From assembly GCF_001629705.1 (NCBI RefSeq), contig NZ_CP015378.1, positions 2,232,001 through 2,296,000 of the forward strand: a stretch of DNA of 64,000 nucleotides. The letters run 5' to 3'. The DNA comes from Fictibacillus phosphorivorans. Its GTDB lineage: Bacteria > Bacillota > Bacilli > Bacillales > Fictibacillaceae. The notes under the pieces were generated by a model. The model was not told the origin of the DNA and did no database searches. It saw nothing but the letters and a program-made list of their open reading frames with translations. Shown in pieces: positions 46,413-55,433 of the stretch; within the stretch, counting starts at the first letter, position 1, and each line of letters opens with the position of its first letter. Made by a program: the position numbers and the translations under genes.

Positions 46413-49400
46413 CTACTTTCTGATAACGATATGATCAAGATTGATCCCAAGTTGGCTCAAGGAATCGTATTGCAAGCGAATCGTATTTCGTCCTGCGTTC
46501 ATAGTAATTGGAACCGTTGTCTTGTTCCAAGTATCCCAATTCGCGGTTAGAGGGAACGAGAGATCTTGTGTTTTAACTCCATTGATCAATAGAGCTCGTT
46601 TTGCGGTTCCCCCAGCGGAACTATATCTTACATCAAGTGAGTAACTACCAGCTGTCTCCGCAAAAACATCAAACTGTACTGCATCTCCCGTTGTTTCAAA
46701 TCCATCAACGAAACCAGTCCCAGTGAACCCTGGATGATCAGTGTTCGTTGTTACGTTTGTACGTGTAGCAAATTCAGCTTCATATTCAACTTTAGTCAAC
46801 CCGTTTAACACAACCGTACGACTAGTAGTAGAAGAAGGTAGTTTTACATAGGTCATCTTTTGAACCGAATCGTAAAACCATCCTTGTGTGGCAGAAGTGA
46901 GTGATGATAAAGATGTGTATGATGATAAAGCTGTACCACCGACCGTGACTGTAGTTGGTTTGGTTGAGAACACTTGAAGCGTACTTTTCGTATTGATAGC
47001 AGGTAAATTGATGGTCGTTTTGTTCTGGTCGTATTGCTCGACAGACGTAATCGTTTTTACGCCTCCACCGATATCATCGTTCCACTCGTACGTAGACGTA
47101 GCTTTTGGATAGATTCTGAATGTAAGGTTGTTATAACTGTTTAAACTGTTCCCTATTGTTCCACCCAATTGGTATTGAGCGTTTAAGTTCATCGGAATGA
47201 TCGCCCCTGCTTTTACGAAAACAGGAATATCATCTACACCTGCATAATAAGAGATTGTCTGTCCTCCTGGTCTTTGTTCACCGTGCCAAAAGTCGATCCA
47301 TTCTCCGTTTGGCAGATAGACGTTCTTGTTGGTCTGTCCTTCGTTGACAACTGGTGCGACGAGTAGGTTATCGCCAAACATATATTGTTCGTTCAAGCCA
47401 TGGGTGTTCACATCATTCGGATAATCAAGAACCATCGCTCGCATGAGTGGAATACCAGTATTACTTGTCTTCTTCGCTTCACTGTAGATATAAGGAAGAA
47501 GGTTCATACGAGTGTTCGTATACTTTGCAAACATAGGGATGATCGAATTGTCACCCGTTCTAGCGGCTGCGTTCCAAGGTGAGCGTTCCTCACTAGGAGT
47601 GGGTGACGCCTTTTCTGAGTGAAACTGCATCACTGGCGAAAAAGCTGCTTGTGACGTCGAGCGTTTGTAGAGTTCTGAAGTTGGGTAGTTCCCTGTAAAT
47701 CCAGCAAGATCCCAACTCATGAACGGTACGCCTGAGATACTCGCCGTAAGTCCTGCATTGATTGCTTGTTGGAACGCATAGAACGTAGATTCCTGATCAC
47801 CTGACCAGTACACTTGGTACTTTTGAGAACCAGTTGTCCCAGCACGACTAAATGTTAATGAATCGGATTTTTTGGAACGCGCAAAATCGTTGTAAGCTCT
47901 GATGTATTCGTTAGGATATTGGTTGCGCATCTCGTCTCCCTTTTTGCCGTTAGAGAACGTTGTGTTTCTTCCCCACACCATCTCTCCTCCATCGGTCTTG
48001 AATCCATCGATACCAATACCATCAAACAAGTAAGCTCGCTTTGACATCCACCAATTGGTCGCGTTTTGATTCGTAAAGTCTAAAAGTAAACTGTTTCCGA
48101 ACCATGAATCTAGCGGCAGTCTATACGCTCCGCCTTTTCCATCACTCACAGCATAGTTCTGTGACAACATATACGCTTCATCGTTATCTTTCTGTTGGTA
48201 CGCATACGGTGTATTCTTTTGGATAGGTACCTGCCACAGAATCAGTTTCATCCCGTTGTTATGTACCTCATCCGCCATCGCTTTAGGATTTGGCCATTTT
48301 CCTGCAGCTGGGAAGGTAAAATCGTTGTAAGAAAACGCTTGGTTACCAGGTTTAGCGGTATATTGTGCATCGTTGAATATATAGAACGTGTTTTCATCAC
48401 TCCATTGTTCGAGCACTAAAGCTGTTGCCGGTATGTTGTTTGCGTTCGCTTGGTTCATCGCGTTGGATACTTCTGATTGACGATCCCATTCGTTTGCTGA
48501 CATCCATAATCCGAATGCCCACTTCGGCAGCATGGTGGGTTTTGAAGTGATATCTGAGTAGTTAGAGACCACATCTTTCATATCTGATCCATAGATGAAA
48601 GAGTAATCCAACATGGAGTTCGCACTTCCACCTGTATCTGCTGTAAAGTTGTACATATCTGTTTTTTCAGTTGCGAGTTTGAACTTTGAATAATACGTCG
48701 TATTTAGATGGATTCCATAGCCGTTCGTGTTTACGAAGAACGGAATTGCCATGTATGTTTTCTCGTTTTGATTTTTGTATTGATTAAATACATACGTCTC
48801 AACATCAGTGCCTCGTTTTCTAAAGTTGTTGTAACGTTCACCAAATCCATAAAACTCTTCGTTCGTAGGTGAATAAAAATGGTTTTGTACTTTGTTCACG
48901 ATTGTCGATCCGTTCGTGAGCCAGGATAAGTTTCGGTTAGAGATGCTATCGTATTCTCTTGCGATCAGTGTCACACCATCAGGTTTGTAGACACTCATCT
49001 TGTAGGGGTTCTTATCAATTCTTATTTTCAACTTGGATGTCGATATCATGTAGTGAGAAGTGTTGTTTGTGACCGTGTAGTTTGCAAGGCCAGTCGCAAA
49101 AGTACTCGTTCCTTTTGGTGACAGTTGTACACGGAACACATCATCTGCTGTAAATGAGATGTTTATTTTCGGGGTAAAGCTCCCTTTATCAGGAACTGCA
49201 TTGAAGATTAGATTGTTTGTGTTGTTGGTAAGACCACTGATGCTGCTAACGCTTTCCCAATCAGTCACAGTAAACGAATAAGGACCAATTGTCTTTTCAT
49301 TTGCACCATCTTTGTTCGCATGGATCGTGTAGTTGATCACATCACCTTTTACGAAGCTGCCCATGTTTACTTCCCAATAGGTGTTGTTACCACTGTTGTA

Positions 49401-49688
49401 TTTCCAAGCTCCTCCTTTATTCGTCTGAGGAACTCCGTTCTTTGTCCAGGTAATCCATGTAGATTGTCCTGGTTCCACTGGCCACGTAGTAAGTTTGAGA
49501 TAAACGTTCTCGCCTGCTACAGGATCTCGTGGAAATCTTTCTGTTTGTTGAACGGTGTAAAGATCATCAATACCATACGGATCGTGAAACACCCCATCAA
49601 TAGCAAATGCACTTGGAATAGATGAAAAAAAGAAACATACAACCCAGAGCAAGATAAAACGTGGACGTGTTAATTTTTTTCTGTTCAT
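46413..49688 (-). CDS. ctsY: Secreted GH31 3-alpha-isomaltosyltransferase (CtsY-like, cycloalternan-forming)
   Basis: 1091 residues with a 29-residue signal peptide ending SAFA; as I recall, CtsY of B. globisporus has 1093 and a 29-residue signal. N-terminal CBM-like region (residues 30-145), beta-sandwich, GH31 barrel with nucleophile Asp in GFKTDGGE (about 565) and acid/base Asp in WSGDQES (about 630), and one C-terminal CBM35 (YEAEFATRTNVTTN...LDHIVIRK). It transfers isomaltosyl units alpha-1,3 and closes the ring. First gene of a ctsYZ transcript with a cre-type operator. Confidence 0.87.
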   Translation of the reverse strand: MNRKKLTRPRFILLWVVCFFFSSIPSAFAIDGVFHDPYGIDDLYTVQQTERFPRDPVAGENVYLKLTTWPVEPGQSTWITWTKNGVPQTNKGGAWKYNSGNNTYWEVNMGSFVKGDVINYTIHANKDGANEKTIGPYSFTVTDWESVSSISGLTNNTNNLIFNAVPDKGSFTPKINISFTADDVFRVQLSPKGTSTFATGLANYTVTNNTSHYMISTSKLKIRIDKNPYKMSVYKPDGVTLIAREYDSISNRNLSWLTNGSTIVNKVQNHFYSPTNEEFYGFGERYNNFRKRGTDVETYVFNQYKNQNEKTYMAIPFFVNTNGYGIHLNTTYYSKFKLATEKTDMYNFTADTGGSANSMLDYSFIYGSDMKDVVSNYSDITSKPTMLPKWAFGLWMSANEWDRQSEVSNAMNQANANNIPATALVLEQWSDENTFYIFNDAQYTAKPGNQAFSYNDFTFPAAGKWPNPKAMADEVHNNGMKLILWQVPIQKNTPYAYQQKDNDEAYMLSQNYAVSDGKGGAYRLPLDSWFGNSLLLDFTNQNATNWWMSKRAYLFDGIGIDGFKTDGGEMVWGRNTTFSNGKKGDEMRNQYPNEYIRAYNDFARSKKSDSLTFSRAGTTGSQKYQVYWSGDQESTFYAFQQAINAGLTASISGVPFMSWDLAGFTGNYPTSELYKRSTSQAAFSPVMQFHSEKASPTPSEERSPWNAAARTGDNSIIPMFAKYTNTRMNLLPYIYSEAKKTSNTGIPLMRAMVLDYPNDVNTHGLNEQYMFGDNLLVAPVVNEGQTNKNVYLPNGEWIDFWHGEQRPGGQTISYYAGVDDIPVFVKAGAIIPMNLNAQYQLGGTIGNSLNSYNNLTFRIYPKATSTYEWNDDIGGGVKTITSVEQYDQNKTTINLPAINTKSTLQVFSTKPTTVTVGGTALSSYTSLSSLTSATQGWFYDSVQKMTYVKLPSSTTSRTVVLNGLTKVEYEAEFATRTNVTTNTDHPGFTGTGFVDGFETTGDAVQFDVFAETAGSYSLDVRYSSAGGTAKRALLINGVKTQDLSFPLTANWDTWNKTTVPITMNAGRNTIRLQYDSLSQLGINLDHIVIRK

Positions 49689-49711
49689 AAGAACCCTCTT
49701 TCGTCTTTTAT

Positions 49712-49725
49712 TGAAAGCGTTTACT
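49712..49725 (-). promoter_or_regulatory. cre site (CcpA operator)
   Basis: TGAAAGCGTTTACT fits the cre consensus TGWAANCGNTNWCA at 13 of 14 positions. It lies about 3-16 bases past the expected transcription start, where CcpA blocks transcription when preferred sugars are present. Confidence 0.75.
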
Positions 49726-49734
49726 TTTTGGATG

Positions 49735-49762
49735 ATTCTATCTCCTTTCTTTTTTTAATCAA
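49735..49762 (-). promoter_or_regulatory. Probable ctsY promoter
   Basis: On the minus strand: -35 TTGATT (49757-49762), 16-base spacer, -10 TAGAAT (49735-49740), upstream of the cre site. Confidence 0.55.
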
Positions 49763-50029
49763 TGAATAAAGTAAGTGGGAGGAATGTGAAGAAATAGAAT
49801 TTTTTTCTACACAAGATAAAAGTAAATTGATTTTTCTGACAAGTCAATAAATATTTTTATATCATATACAGTACCTACTATGTTTATCTACATGGTCATC
49901 TTTCATATTGCTTATAAAATTTAACTTTATTTAAACTAGTTTTGTACTAATTTCTAGATTTTTGATGCTTTATTTACGATTTAAAACAAGATTATTGGTA
50001 AAATTTAATTTTTTGACGTTTCTTTAAGT

Positions 50030-50227
50030 ACACAAGTTCCGCTGAAGTGGTGCACAAATGGTGCATTTTTATGATAAAACCTTTAGAGTGGTGCATTTTT
50101 GGTACACAGGTTCCGCTCAACTTTAGCAATATTGGTGCATTTTATTGCTGAAAACTCTATTTTGGTGCATAATTGACCCTTTCTTGCTAAGAATGCTTGG
50201 TATAATGTTTGTAGTGGTGCATTTTTT
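50030..50227. repeat. Iteron cluster upstream of the replication initiator
   Basis: TGGTGCA sites at 50045, 50058, 50087, 50131, 50161 and 50213, mostly extended to TGGTGCATTTTT; ACACARGTTCCGCT at 50030-50043 and 50104-50117. Same two motifs as the 30.3-31.0 kb block. The last iteron overlaps the expected start point of the initiator transcript. Confidence 0.8.
50201..50206 (+). promoter_or_regulatory. -10 box of the initiator gene
   Basis: Consensus TATAAT; the nearest -35-like TTGACC (50173-50178) is 22 bases away, which is poor spacing. The iteron at 50213-50227 sits where the RNA would begin, consistent with autorepression by the initiator. Confidence 0.5.
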
Positions 50228-50263
50228 ACATAACTATTTCTAAAATTAGAGAGGGTGTTTGTT

Positions 50264-52075
50264 ATGAATTACGAGAACATACCTGATCGTTTGATATTGA
50301 ACTATAAACTATTAAAAGCTGTAATCTATGAAGAAACAAAGATACTTTATGAAGACCGTCCTCATGTACTAGAGCATTGGCAGCAAGACGCCTTCCAAAT
50401 GACAGATAGCGAGACGCGCCAGCAAGCTCCCTGTGAGAAGATGCGGCCAAGTTTTCGTGCTCTATACTTTCTCTATACTGAAACACTCTATTCTGGTGAA
50501 CATATCACGAAGCACATGATTCGGGATGCTGTCGATCGCTATAAAGATACGATCAAGCTATTACTAGCAGGTCACCTGATGCAGGAGTTTCCAAACATCG
50601 AGATCAAACGCAGTGTGAACGAAGAAAAGATCGAAGAAGCACTCGACCGAGAGTATATCTATTCGAGCATGGATATCGACTTCCACCTCATGCGTGACAT
50701 CGTGACAAAGAAGAAAGAATACAAAGAGGGTGACACAGGTTACTTGGGTACAGAAATTGTAGACAACAAAGGGCAGGTTCGTGGTATGGCCGAGTTACGG
50801 CCAAATGATACAGGTGTTGGAGAACTTGCGTCTGACCAACAAGAGATCTGGCTTGAACTGATCGAATCTACTCTTAGCTCATTGGATGAGATGACAGCGG
50901 ACCTCTTCGACCTCATCACCTACCTTTGGATGGTCACACCGAAAGATAGTGATGGATACATAGAATTTCATAGCAGTGACGCTCTTCGCCTCCGCAACCT
51001 TCGTAAACGGAGTTCGAACGGTAGAGAGCTCGATTACCGTGAGGAAGATCGCTTTAACATCATGAAACGTGTGGCTGCTCTTTCTTCCATCTGGGTTTCG
51101 CTTGGTGATCAAAAAGTCAAAGTGATCAACGCTGAAGAGATGCAAGATAACGAGCTTTATAAGTTTAAAGACTTTCAGAGAATGTTTGAGATCGGTAAGA
51201 TTCGTGTGGCTTACGATAAGAAGACGGGTGAAGCTCGAGGAATCTATGCCGTTCAAGTAAAACCGACTTCGATCCTAACGCCTTATCTTGAAGGACCGAA
51301 CCGGTCTATCGGTCTACTTGATCTGAAAATTTTTCAATACAGTCACTATACCCAGCGTGAACAAAAACGATTAGCGCGTTACTTGAATCTCCAATGGAAG
51401 ATTCGTACGATGAGAAGATCCCTTAACCAACCTTTTAAAGTATCAACCATTTTAAAAGTGTTAGATATCTCAACGCGGTACAACGGTGTCCAGATCCGAG
51501 ACAAGTTTGAGAACGTACTCGATGAGTTACAAAAAGATGATGTGATCAAAACGTGGCATTATACCGAAGAAATCGACGAAGAGATGGTCGGTAAAAAGGG
51601 ATGGTTCAAGAATTATTGGTCTGAGATCAAAGTGGTCATCCTCCCTCATGATGCACTCGTTAAAGAGAACAGGAAAAACCTGATCTCATCTGATCATGAT
51701 GCAGATGAACAGATCATCGCTCGTATGCAGAAGCTTACACAAGATAACCTACTAGTCTCAAAGGTAGAAGAAACTCCCCTACCGTGGAAACTTCATTCTG
51801 AAACGGCTTCAACAATCGATGTTGCACCAATCTCTGTTGAAGTTGGAGATGAACCCGAACAGCAAGCTTTTGATTTCTCAGCAGAGATCAAATTAACACC
51901 AACATCGATCAAAGAGATGATTGATTCGCTCGGGATGAGTATACGTCAGTCCGCTAGTGAGATCGGTATCGCTCACACTACCCTATCTCGTTACATCAAA
52001 CGTGAGAACAAGCGACAGAATAAAAACAACGAAGTAAAGATGTTGAATTGGCTTAAAGAAAAAGCAGCAAAGTAA
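50264..52075 (+). CDS. Plasmid replication initiator protein (Rep)
   Basis: 603 residues from ATG 50264 (GAGGG nine bases upstream; an in-frame GTG lies three codons earlier). Charged, mostly helical. The middle (LDEMTADLFDLITYLWMVTPKDSDGYIEFHSSDALRLRNLRKR; YLNLQWKIRTMRRSLNQPFKVSTIL) resembles winged-helix initiators of large Bacillus plasmids. The end is a Cro-type helix-turn-helix (MIDSLGMSIRQSASEIGIAHTTLSRYIKRENK). Direct repeats upstream, a terminator downstream and the par genes beyond support an initiator role; I have no exact family name. Confidence 0.75.
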   Translation: MNYENIPDRLILNYKLLKAVIYEETKILYEDRPHVLEHWQQDAFQMTDSETRQQAPCEKMRPSFRALYFLYTETLYSGEHITKHMIRDAVDRYKDTIKLLLAGHLMQEFPNIEIKRSVNEEKIEEALDREYIYSSMDIDFHLMRDIVTKKKEYKEGDTGYLGTEIVDNKGQVRGMAELRPNDTGVGELASDQQEIWLELIESTLSSLDEMTADLFDLITYLWMVTPKDSDGYIEFHSSDALRLRNLRKRSSNGRELDYREEDRFNIMKRVAALSSIWVSLGDQKVKVINAEEMQDNELYKFKDFQRMFEIGKIRVAYDKKTGEARGIYAVQVKPTSILTPYLEGPNRSIGLLDLKIFQYSHYTQREQKRLARYLNLQWKIRTMRRSLNQPFKVSTILKVLDISTRYNGVQIRDKFENVLDELQKDDVIKTWHYTEEIDEEMVGKKGWFKNYWSEIKVVILPHDALVKENRKNLISSDHDADEQIIARMQKLTQDNLLVSKVEETPLPWKLHSETASTIDVAPISVEVGDEPEQQAFDFSAEIKLTPTSIKEMIDSLGMSIRQSASEIGIAHTTLSRYIKRENKRQNKNNEVKMLNWLKEKAAK

Positions 52076-52107
52076 GAGCACTCACCATAGTGGTGAGTGC
52101 TCTTTTT
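52075..52107 (+). terminator. Terminator of the rep gene
   Basis: Stem AGAGCACTCACCA / TGGTGAGTGCTCT with a two-base loop and T-run, beginning at the stop codon. Confidence 0.92.
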
Positions 52108-52108
52108 C

Positions 52109-53215
52109 ACATATGAACATATGTTGTTGATATTGTATACATCAACATATACGACGTTATATAAATTGTTATTATTGATAAAATCAATAGCAAGACTAAA
52201 AATAATAGATTAACATATGGTGTTATTACTATTATATACAGCTTAGTCAATAAACATATGTTGTTATTATTATATATAGCGATATATACAACGCATAATA
52301 AATTGTAGTTAATAAAAATATTATTATCAACAGAATTAATAAAGTTACTTTTATAGACATTTAATACATATGTTACAAACCATATATATGTTGATATATA
52401 CAATATGTTATAAGTTGTTATTAGTGAAAACATCATTATCATCAGCATGATTTAAGTTATTGTTATTGATATTTAAATACATATGTCATAGATAAAACAT
52501 ATGATGTTGTATACCATGAGTTATAAGATATTGCTAATATCCATATAGTTATTATCAACATAGTTAAAGTTAATATTATAGACATTTACATACATATGTC
52601 ACAGATAATTTATATGATGTTGTATAGAATAAGTGATATGTTGTTAATACTAATATAGATAAGACTATTATTATTGATGTTGATGTCATTGAGGTTAATA
52701 TGCCTTATACATATAACTTATTTTATCTATTGATCATAATGTATCAGCTAAGAGACTACTGATACTATTGTTGTTGTATGTAGTATTAATAAGACATCCT
52801 TCAATATCATTGCGTACGATATGGTTGTATACATCGTAAACATTATTGTCATTGCTCAAAATGTTATAATCGTGCACATATAATCTGTTAAACAGGAGCT
52901 CAGATCTCAGTCAGCTCCACACTTTATTTATTTAACTTAGAGAATGATTTATGACCATTTTTTATAAGTAACTATTATTCTCAAAATTGATAATGAATTG
53001 ATGTAACAACATTTTTGTATATGTTAACAATAATATATATGTTATCTATATTATTATAGTTATGATACATGTTATAATTATTATTGTTCACAATGTTGAA
53101 AATATCGACAACTTATAAAGATATGCTGTAAGATACTAGATGTTATTGTCGATAACATCCTTATTGTTAACTACAATTTTGATGGTAAAATGATAAGTAA
53201 CAAATACTAGATTTA
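52109..53215. repeat. Centromere-like AT-rich tandem repeat array
   Basis: About 1.1 kb of non-coding DNA with very high AT. The word ACATATG or ACATATA recurs at 52145, 52254, 52366, 52479, 52592 and 52709, spaced 109, 112, 113, 113 and 117 bases. Units share more than this word: a TTATAGACATTTA-type lead-in (52353, 52468, 52578), ATATGATGTTGTATA, and a TTATTATCAACA tail. Degenerate copies continue to about 53120. Location directly upstream of parA suggests the partition site. Confidence 0.8.
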
Positions 53216-53231
53216 TAGTGAGGTGGAAATT

Positions 53232-54062
53232 TTGACAGCTAAAATAGTTACTTTCGGTATTAGTAAAGGTGGCTGTTCGAAGTCTATCAGTAGTGGTATC
53301 ACTTCATACCTTCTCAGTAAAAATGAAAAAGTCCTAACAGTAGATATGGATGGACAAGGTAACCTAACAAGTTTCCTAACGAGTGAGTATGATATCTGTA
53401 ACGTCTTTGAAAAGAAAACCGTATTAGAAGCGATTCTTGATGGTGATGCAAGGAAATATATCATTAAGATTTCGGAGAACCTAGATCTTATTCCAGCAAA
53501 TGATTTCCTAGCGACATTACCGCGTATGATGTATGAAAATGGCCTTGGCCTTGATGCACTACAAAAAGCATTAGAACCCGTTATGGAAGATTATGATTGG
53601 ATCATTATTGATACACCACCAGCTTTATCTGAACATACGGTAATGCCTCTTAGTACATACTCAAAAGCAGGAAGTTACGCAGTAGTCATGTTTGATGGGT
53701 CCATGTTTGCGTATTATGCGATCCCTAAGTTCCTCGAGATCATTGAAGGAGCAAAAGAAAGGTTCAATCCGAATCTAGAGACTGCAGGTATCCTATTCTC
53801 TCTAATCGATGCGCGTGCTAAAGAGAATGAGATCATGGAAGAATCTGTTGATGAAGATTATCCTGGCGTTCGTTTTAAAACGATCATTAAACGAAAAGCA
53901 GCCACTCGCCGCTTAGCGATAACAGGGTTTGATGAGAATCCAGAACTTAAAAATGCACTCGAATATTATATACCATTTGTGAAGGAGCTGAAGAAACGTG
54001 TCAAGCAAGAGCAACCTCAAAAAAATGATAAAAAAGCCGAACGCCACGCAAACATTCTTTAA
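53232..54062 (+). CDS. parA: ParA-family partition ATPase
   Basis: 276 residues from the TTG at 53232, six bases after GAGGTG; an in-frame GTG lies at 53223. Deviant Walker A KGGCSKS near the N-terminus (Cys in place of the usual V/T/K position), Walker A' TVDMDGQGNLT, Walker B WIIIDTPPALS. No N-terminal DNA-binding domain, so it is the short (type Ib-like) ParA form that pairs with a small ribbon-helix-helix partner, encoded next with a 65-base overlap. Moves plasmid copies apart before division. Confidence 0.9.
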   Translation: MTAKIVTFGISKGGCSKSISSGITSYLLSKNEKVLTVDMDGQGNLTSFLTSEYDICNVFEKKTVLEAILDGDARKYIIKISENLDLIPANDFLATLPRMMYENGLGLDALQKALEPVMEDYDWIIIDTPPALSEHTVMPLSTYSKAGSYAVVMFDGSMFAYYAIPKFLEIIEGAKERFNPNLETAGILFSLIDARAKENEIMEESVDEDYPGVRFKTIIKRKAATRRLAITGFDENPELKNALEYYIPFVKELKKRVKQEQPQKNDKKAERHANIL

Positions 54063-54444
54063 TTCATATGACACTGTTAGTGAAAAGAAGGAAGATAATA
54101 ATAATGATGTAATTAATAAGGTTGAAGAAGATATCATTAAGAATGAAGATGAAGTTGCTAGCGAAACATATGATAAGAATAAAAACATCATAGACAACGT
54201 TGTTGTTGATAACAATGACAACAATGACGAAGATGAAGATTACCTCAGAATGCTAGCTTCTGGAAACAAAGTAAAGAAACAAAAACGGAAAAAAGTATTC
54301 ACTTCCTTCTACATGGATCCTGATCTCGCTATAGAAGTTAATAACATCGCTTCTCGTGGTGAAAAAGGTGACAAGTCGAAACTAATAAATAAAGCGATAC
54401 GCAATTTATTGGAACAATACGGAGTTATAGAAAAGAGCCGCTAA
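53998..54444 (+). CDS. ParA partner, ribbon-helix-helix DNA-binding protein
   Basis: 148 residues from GTG 53998, overlapping parA by 65 bases. Basic N-terminus, a long Asn/Asp/Glu/Lys-rich linker (residues about 20-85) and a C-terminal ribbon-helix-helix-like domain (KVFTSFYMDPDLAIEVNNIASRGEKGDKSKLINKAIRNLLEQYG). It probably binds the upstream repeats and, through its N-terminus, stimulates ParA. The DNA for the linker uses the same words as the repeats (CATATGATAAGAATAA, GTTGTTGTTGATAACAATG). Confidence 0.8.
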   Translation: MSSKSNLKKMIKKPNATQTFFNSYDTVSEKKEDNNNDVINKVEEDIIKNEDEVASETYDKNKNIIDNVVVDNNDNNDEDEDYLRMLASGNKVKKQKRKKVFTSFYMDPDLAIEVNNIASRGEKGDKSKLINKAIRNLLEQYGVIEKSR

Positions 54445-54460
54445 AAAAAGCGGCTTTTTT
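54436..54460 (+). terminator. Terminator of the par operon
   Basis: AGCCGC / GCGGCT stem overlapping the stop codon, then TTTTTT. Confidence 0.9.
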
Positions 54461-54464
54461 CAAC

Positions 54465-54545
54465 GAAAAATTATATGTCAACATTAACAATGTTGTATAT
54501 GTTAATCTTAACATCGATAATATTGAGGATATATATGTAATTAAA
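54465..54545. repeat. Centromere-type repeats downstream of par genes
   Basis: Words ATATGTCAACATTAACAATG, GTTGTATATGTTAA and GATATATATGTAA in 80 bases, matching the array at 52-53 kb but without its 113-base period. Confidence 0.6.
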
Positions 54546-54546
54546 A

Positions 54547-54918
54547 TCATTGCCCGAAGTTAATGTTTACTGTTTCTGGTTCTCTTCCTTGCTTAGAAAG
54601 AATTACAATAGCTTCATAATTATTTTTCCATTCCACAGTTATTTTGTCTGGTATTTTCGTTTTCATAATACTTTTGTTATTATCGTATTTGATTTTAAGA
54701 ACAGGGTCAGGAAAATCATCTTCCTTAACAATTTCAATTAAGTTTTTATTATTAGGAGAATAGCTTACCTTTAATTGTGTCTCTTTAGAAGATGAAGAAA
54801 ACCAAGCTACTAGTAAAACCATAAAAAGCCCTAAACTGACTAAAATGAAAAAACAGCCAATTTTGGTTAAGAAATTAGTTTTTTCTCGTTCAATGTTATA
54901 ATTATCATTCCAACTCAT
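54547..54918 (-). CDS. Small one-TM protein, DUF5412-like
   Basis: About 123 residues from ATG 54918 (GGAAAGGA upstream). Cytoplasmic stub, one helix (IGCFFILVSLGLFMVLLVAWF), then an outside beta domain (LKVSYSPNNKNLIEIVKEDDFPDPVLKIKY; KITVEWKNNYEAIVILSKQG). It resembles the DUF5412 proteins of Bacillus. No role known. Confidence 0.6.
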   Translation of the reverse strand: MSWNDNYNIEREKTNFLTKIGCFFILVSLGLFMVLLVAWFSSSSKETQLKVSYSPNNKNLIEIVKEDDFPDPVLKIKYDNNKSIMKTKIPDKITVEWKNNYEAIVILSKQGREPETVNINFGQ

Positions 54919-55126
54919 TATTAATGTCCTTTCCGTTATAAGATTATGCATCTGAATTACATAAGCCTGAATTTTAAATATAATTAGTTGGTCAAAGATT
55001 AACTATCAAATTGTTTCGCGAATAGCTAACTCAGCTTCATTTATTTTTATGTCGAGGATCCTATTCTATCTCTTTGAATCCTTGTTATTAAACAATTCAT
55101 AATATCAATTGCTATTTTATCAAACG

Positions 55127-55250
55127 AAGATATCATTAAGAATAATTTGAAGCAACTAACAAAACATATGATAAGAACAACAATACCATTTATAATTTTG
55201 TTAATGATAATCAAGACATAATGATGAAAATAATGATGTTATCGTCATTA
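55127..55250 (+). pseudogene. Decayed fragment of the par partner gene
   Basis: GAAGATATCATTAAGAAT is identical to 54127-54144 within the partner gene. Weaker matches follow in the same order (ACATATGATAAGAA; GTTAATGATAATCAAGA; ATGATGAAAATAATGATG), covering the acidic linker. The DNA-binding end is missing. A terminator and centromere-type repeats follow, so a whole par unit was probably duplicated and lost. Confidence 0.65.
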
Positions 55251-55390
55251 TTGCTCAAAATAAAATTGTAGTATCAATATGCATTGAATATATGGATAAG
55301 ATGATAATACAGTATATGTTCTATATTTTCATATTTAATTTAGTTCATTCTTAAATAAGTATCTAGATTTTAATATTCAAAGTTAAAAAA

Positions 55391-55424
55391 AGAGGTAGAG
55401 TCCTAAGACTACACCTCTCTTTTT
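55391..55424. terminator. Bidirectional terminator in par remnant
   Basis: AAAAGAGGTAGAGTC / GACTACACCTCTCTTTT with A- and T-runs on the two sides; usable from both strands though no intact gene abuts it. Confidence 0.7.
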
Positions 55425-55433
55425 TATTTATTT

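Noticed and set aside
52107..52448. 113-residue minus-strand ORF in the repeat array
   Set aside because: Composed almost entirely of I, Y, L, N and T from AT-rich repeat DNA; no ribosome site. The open frame is a by-product of the tandem repeats.
52109..53215. Tandem repeats as a CRISPR array
   Set aside because: Units are about 113 bases, degenerate along their length, with no constant 25-35-base repeat and unique spacer pattern and no cas genes.
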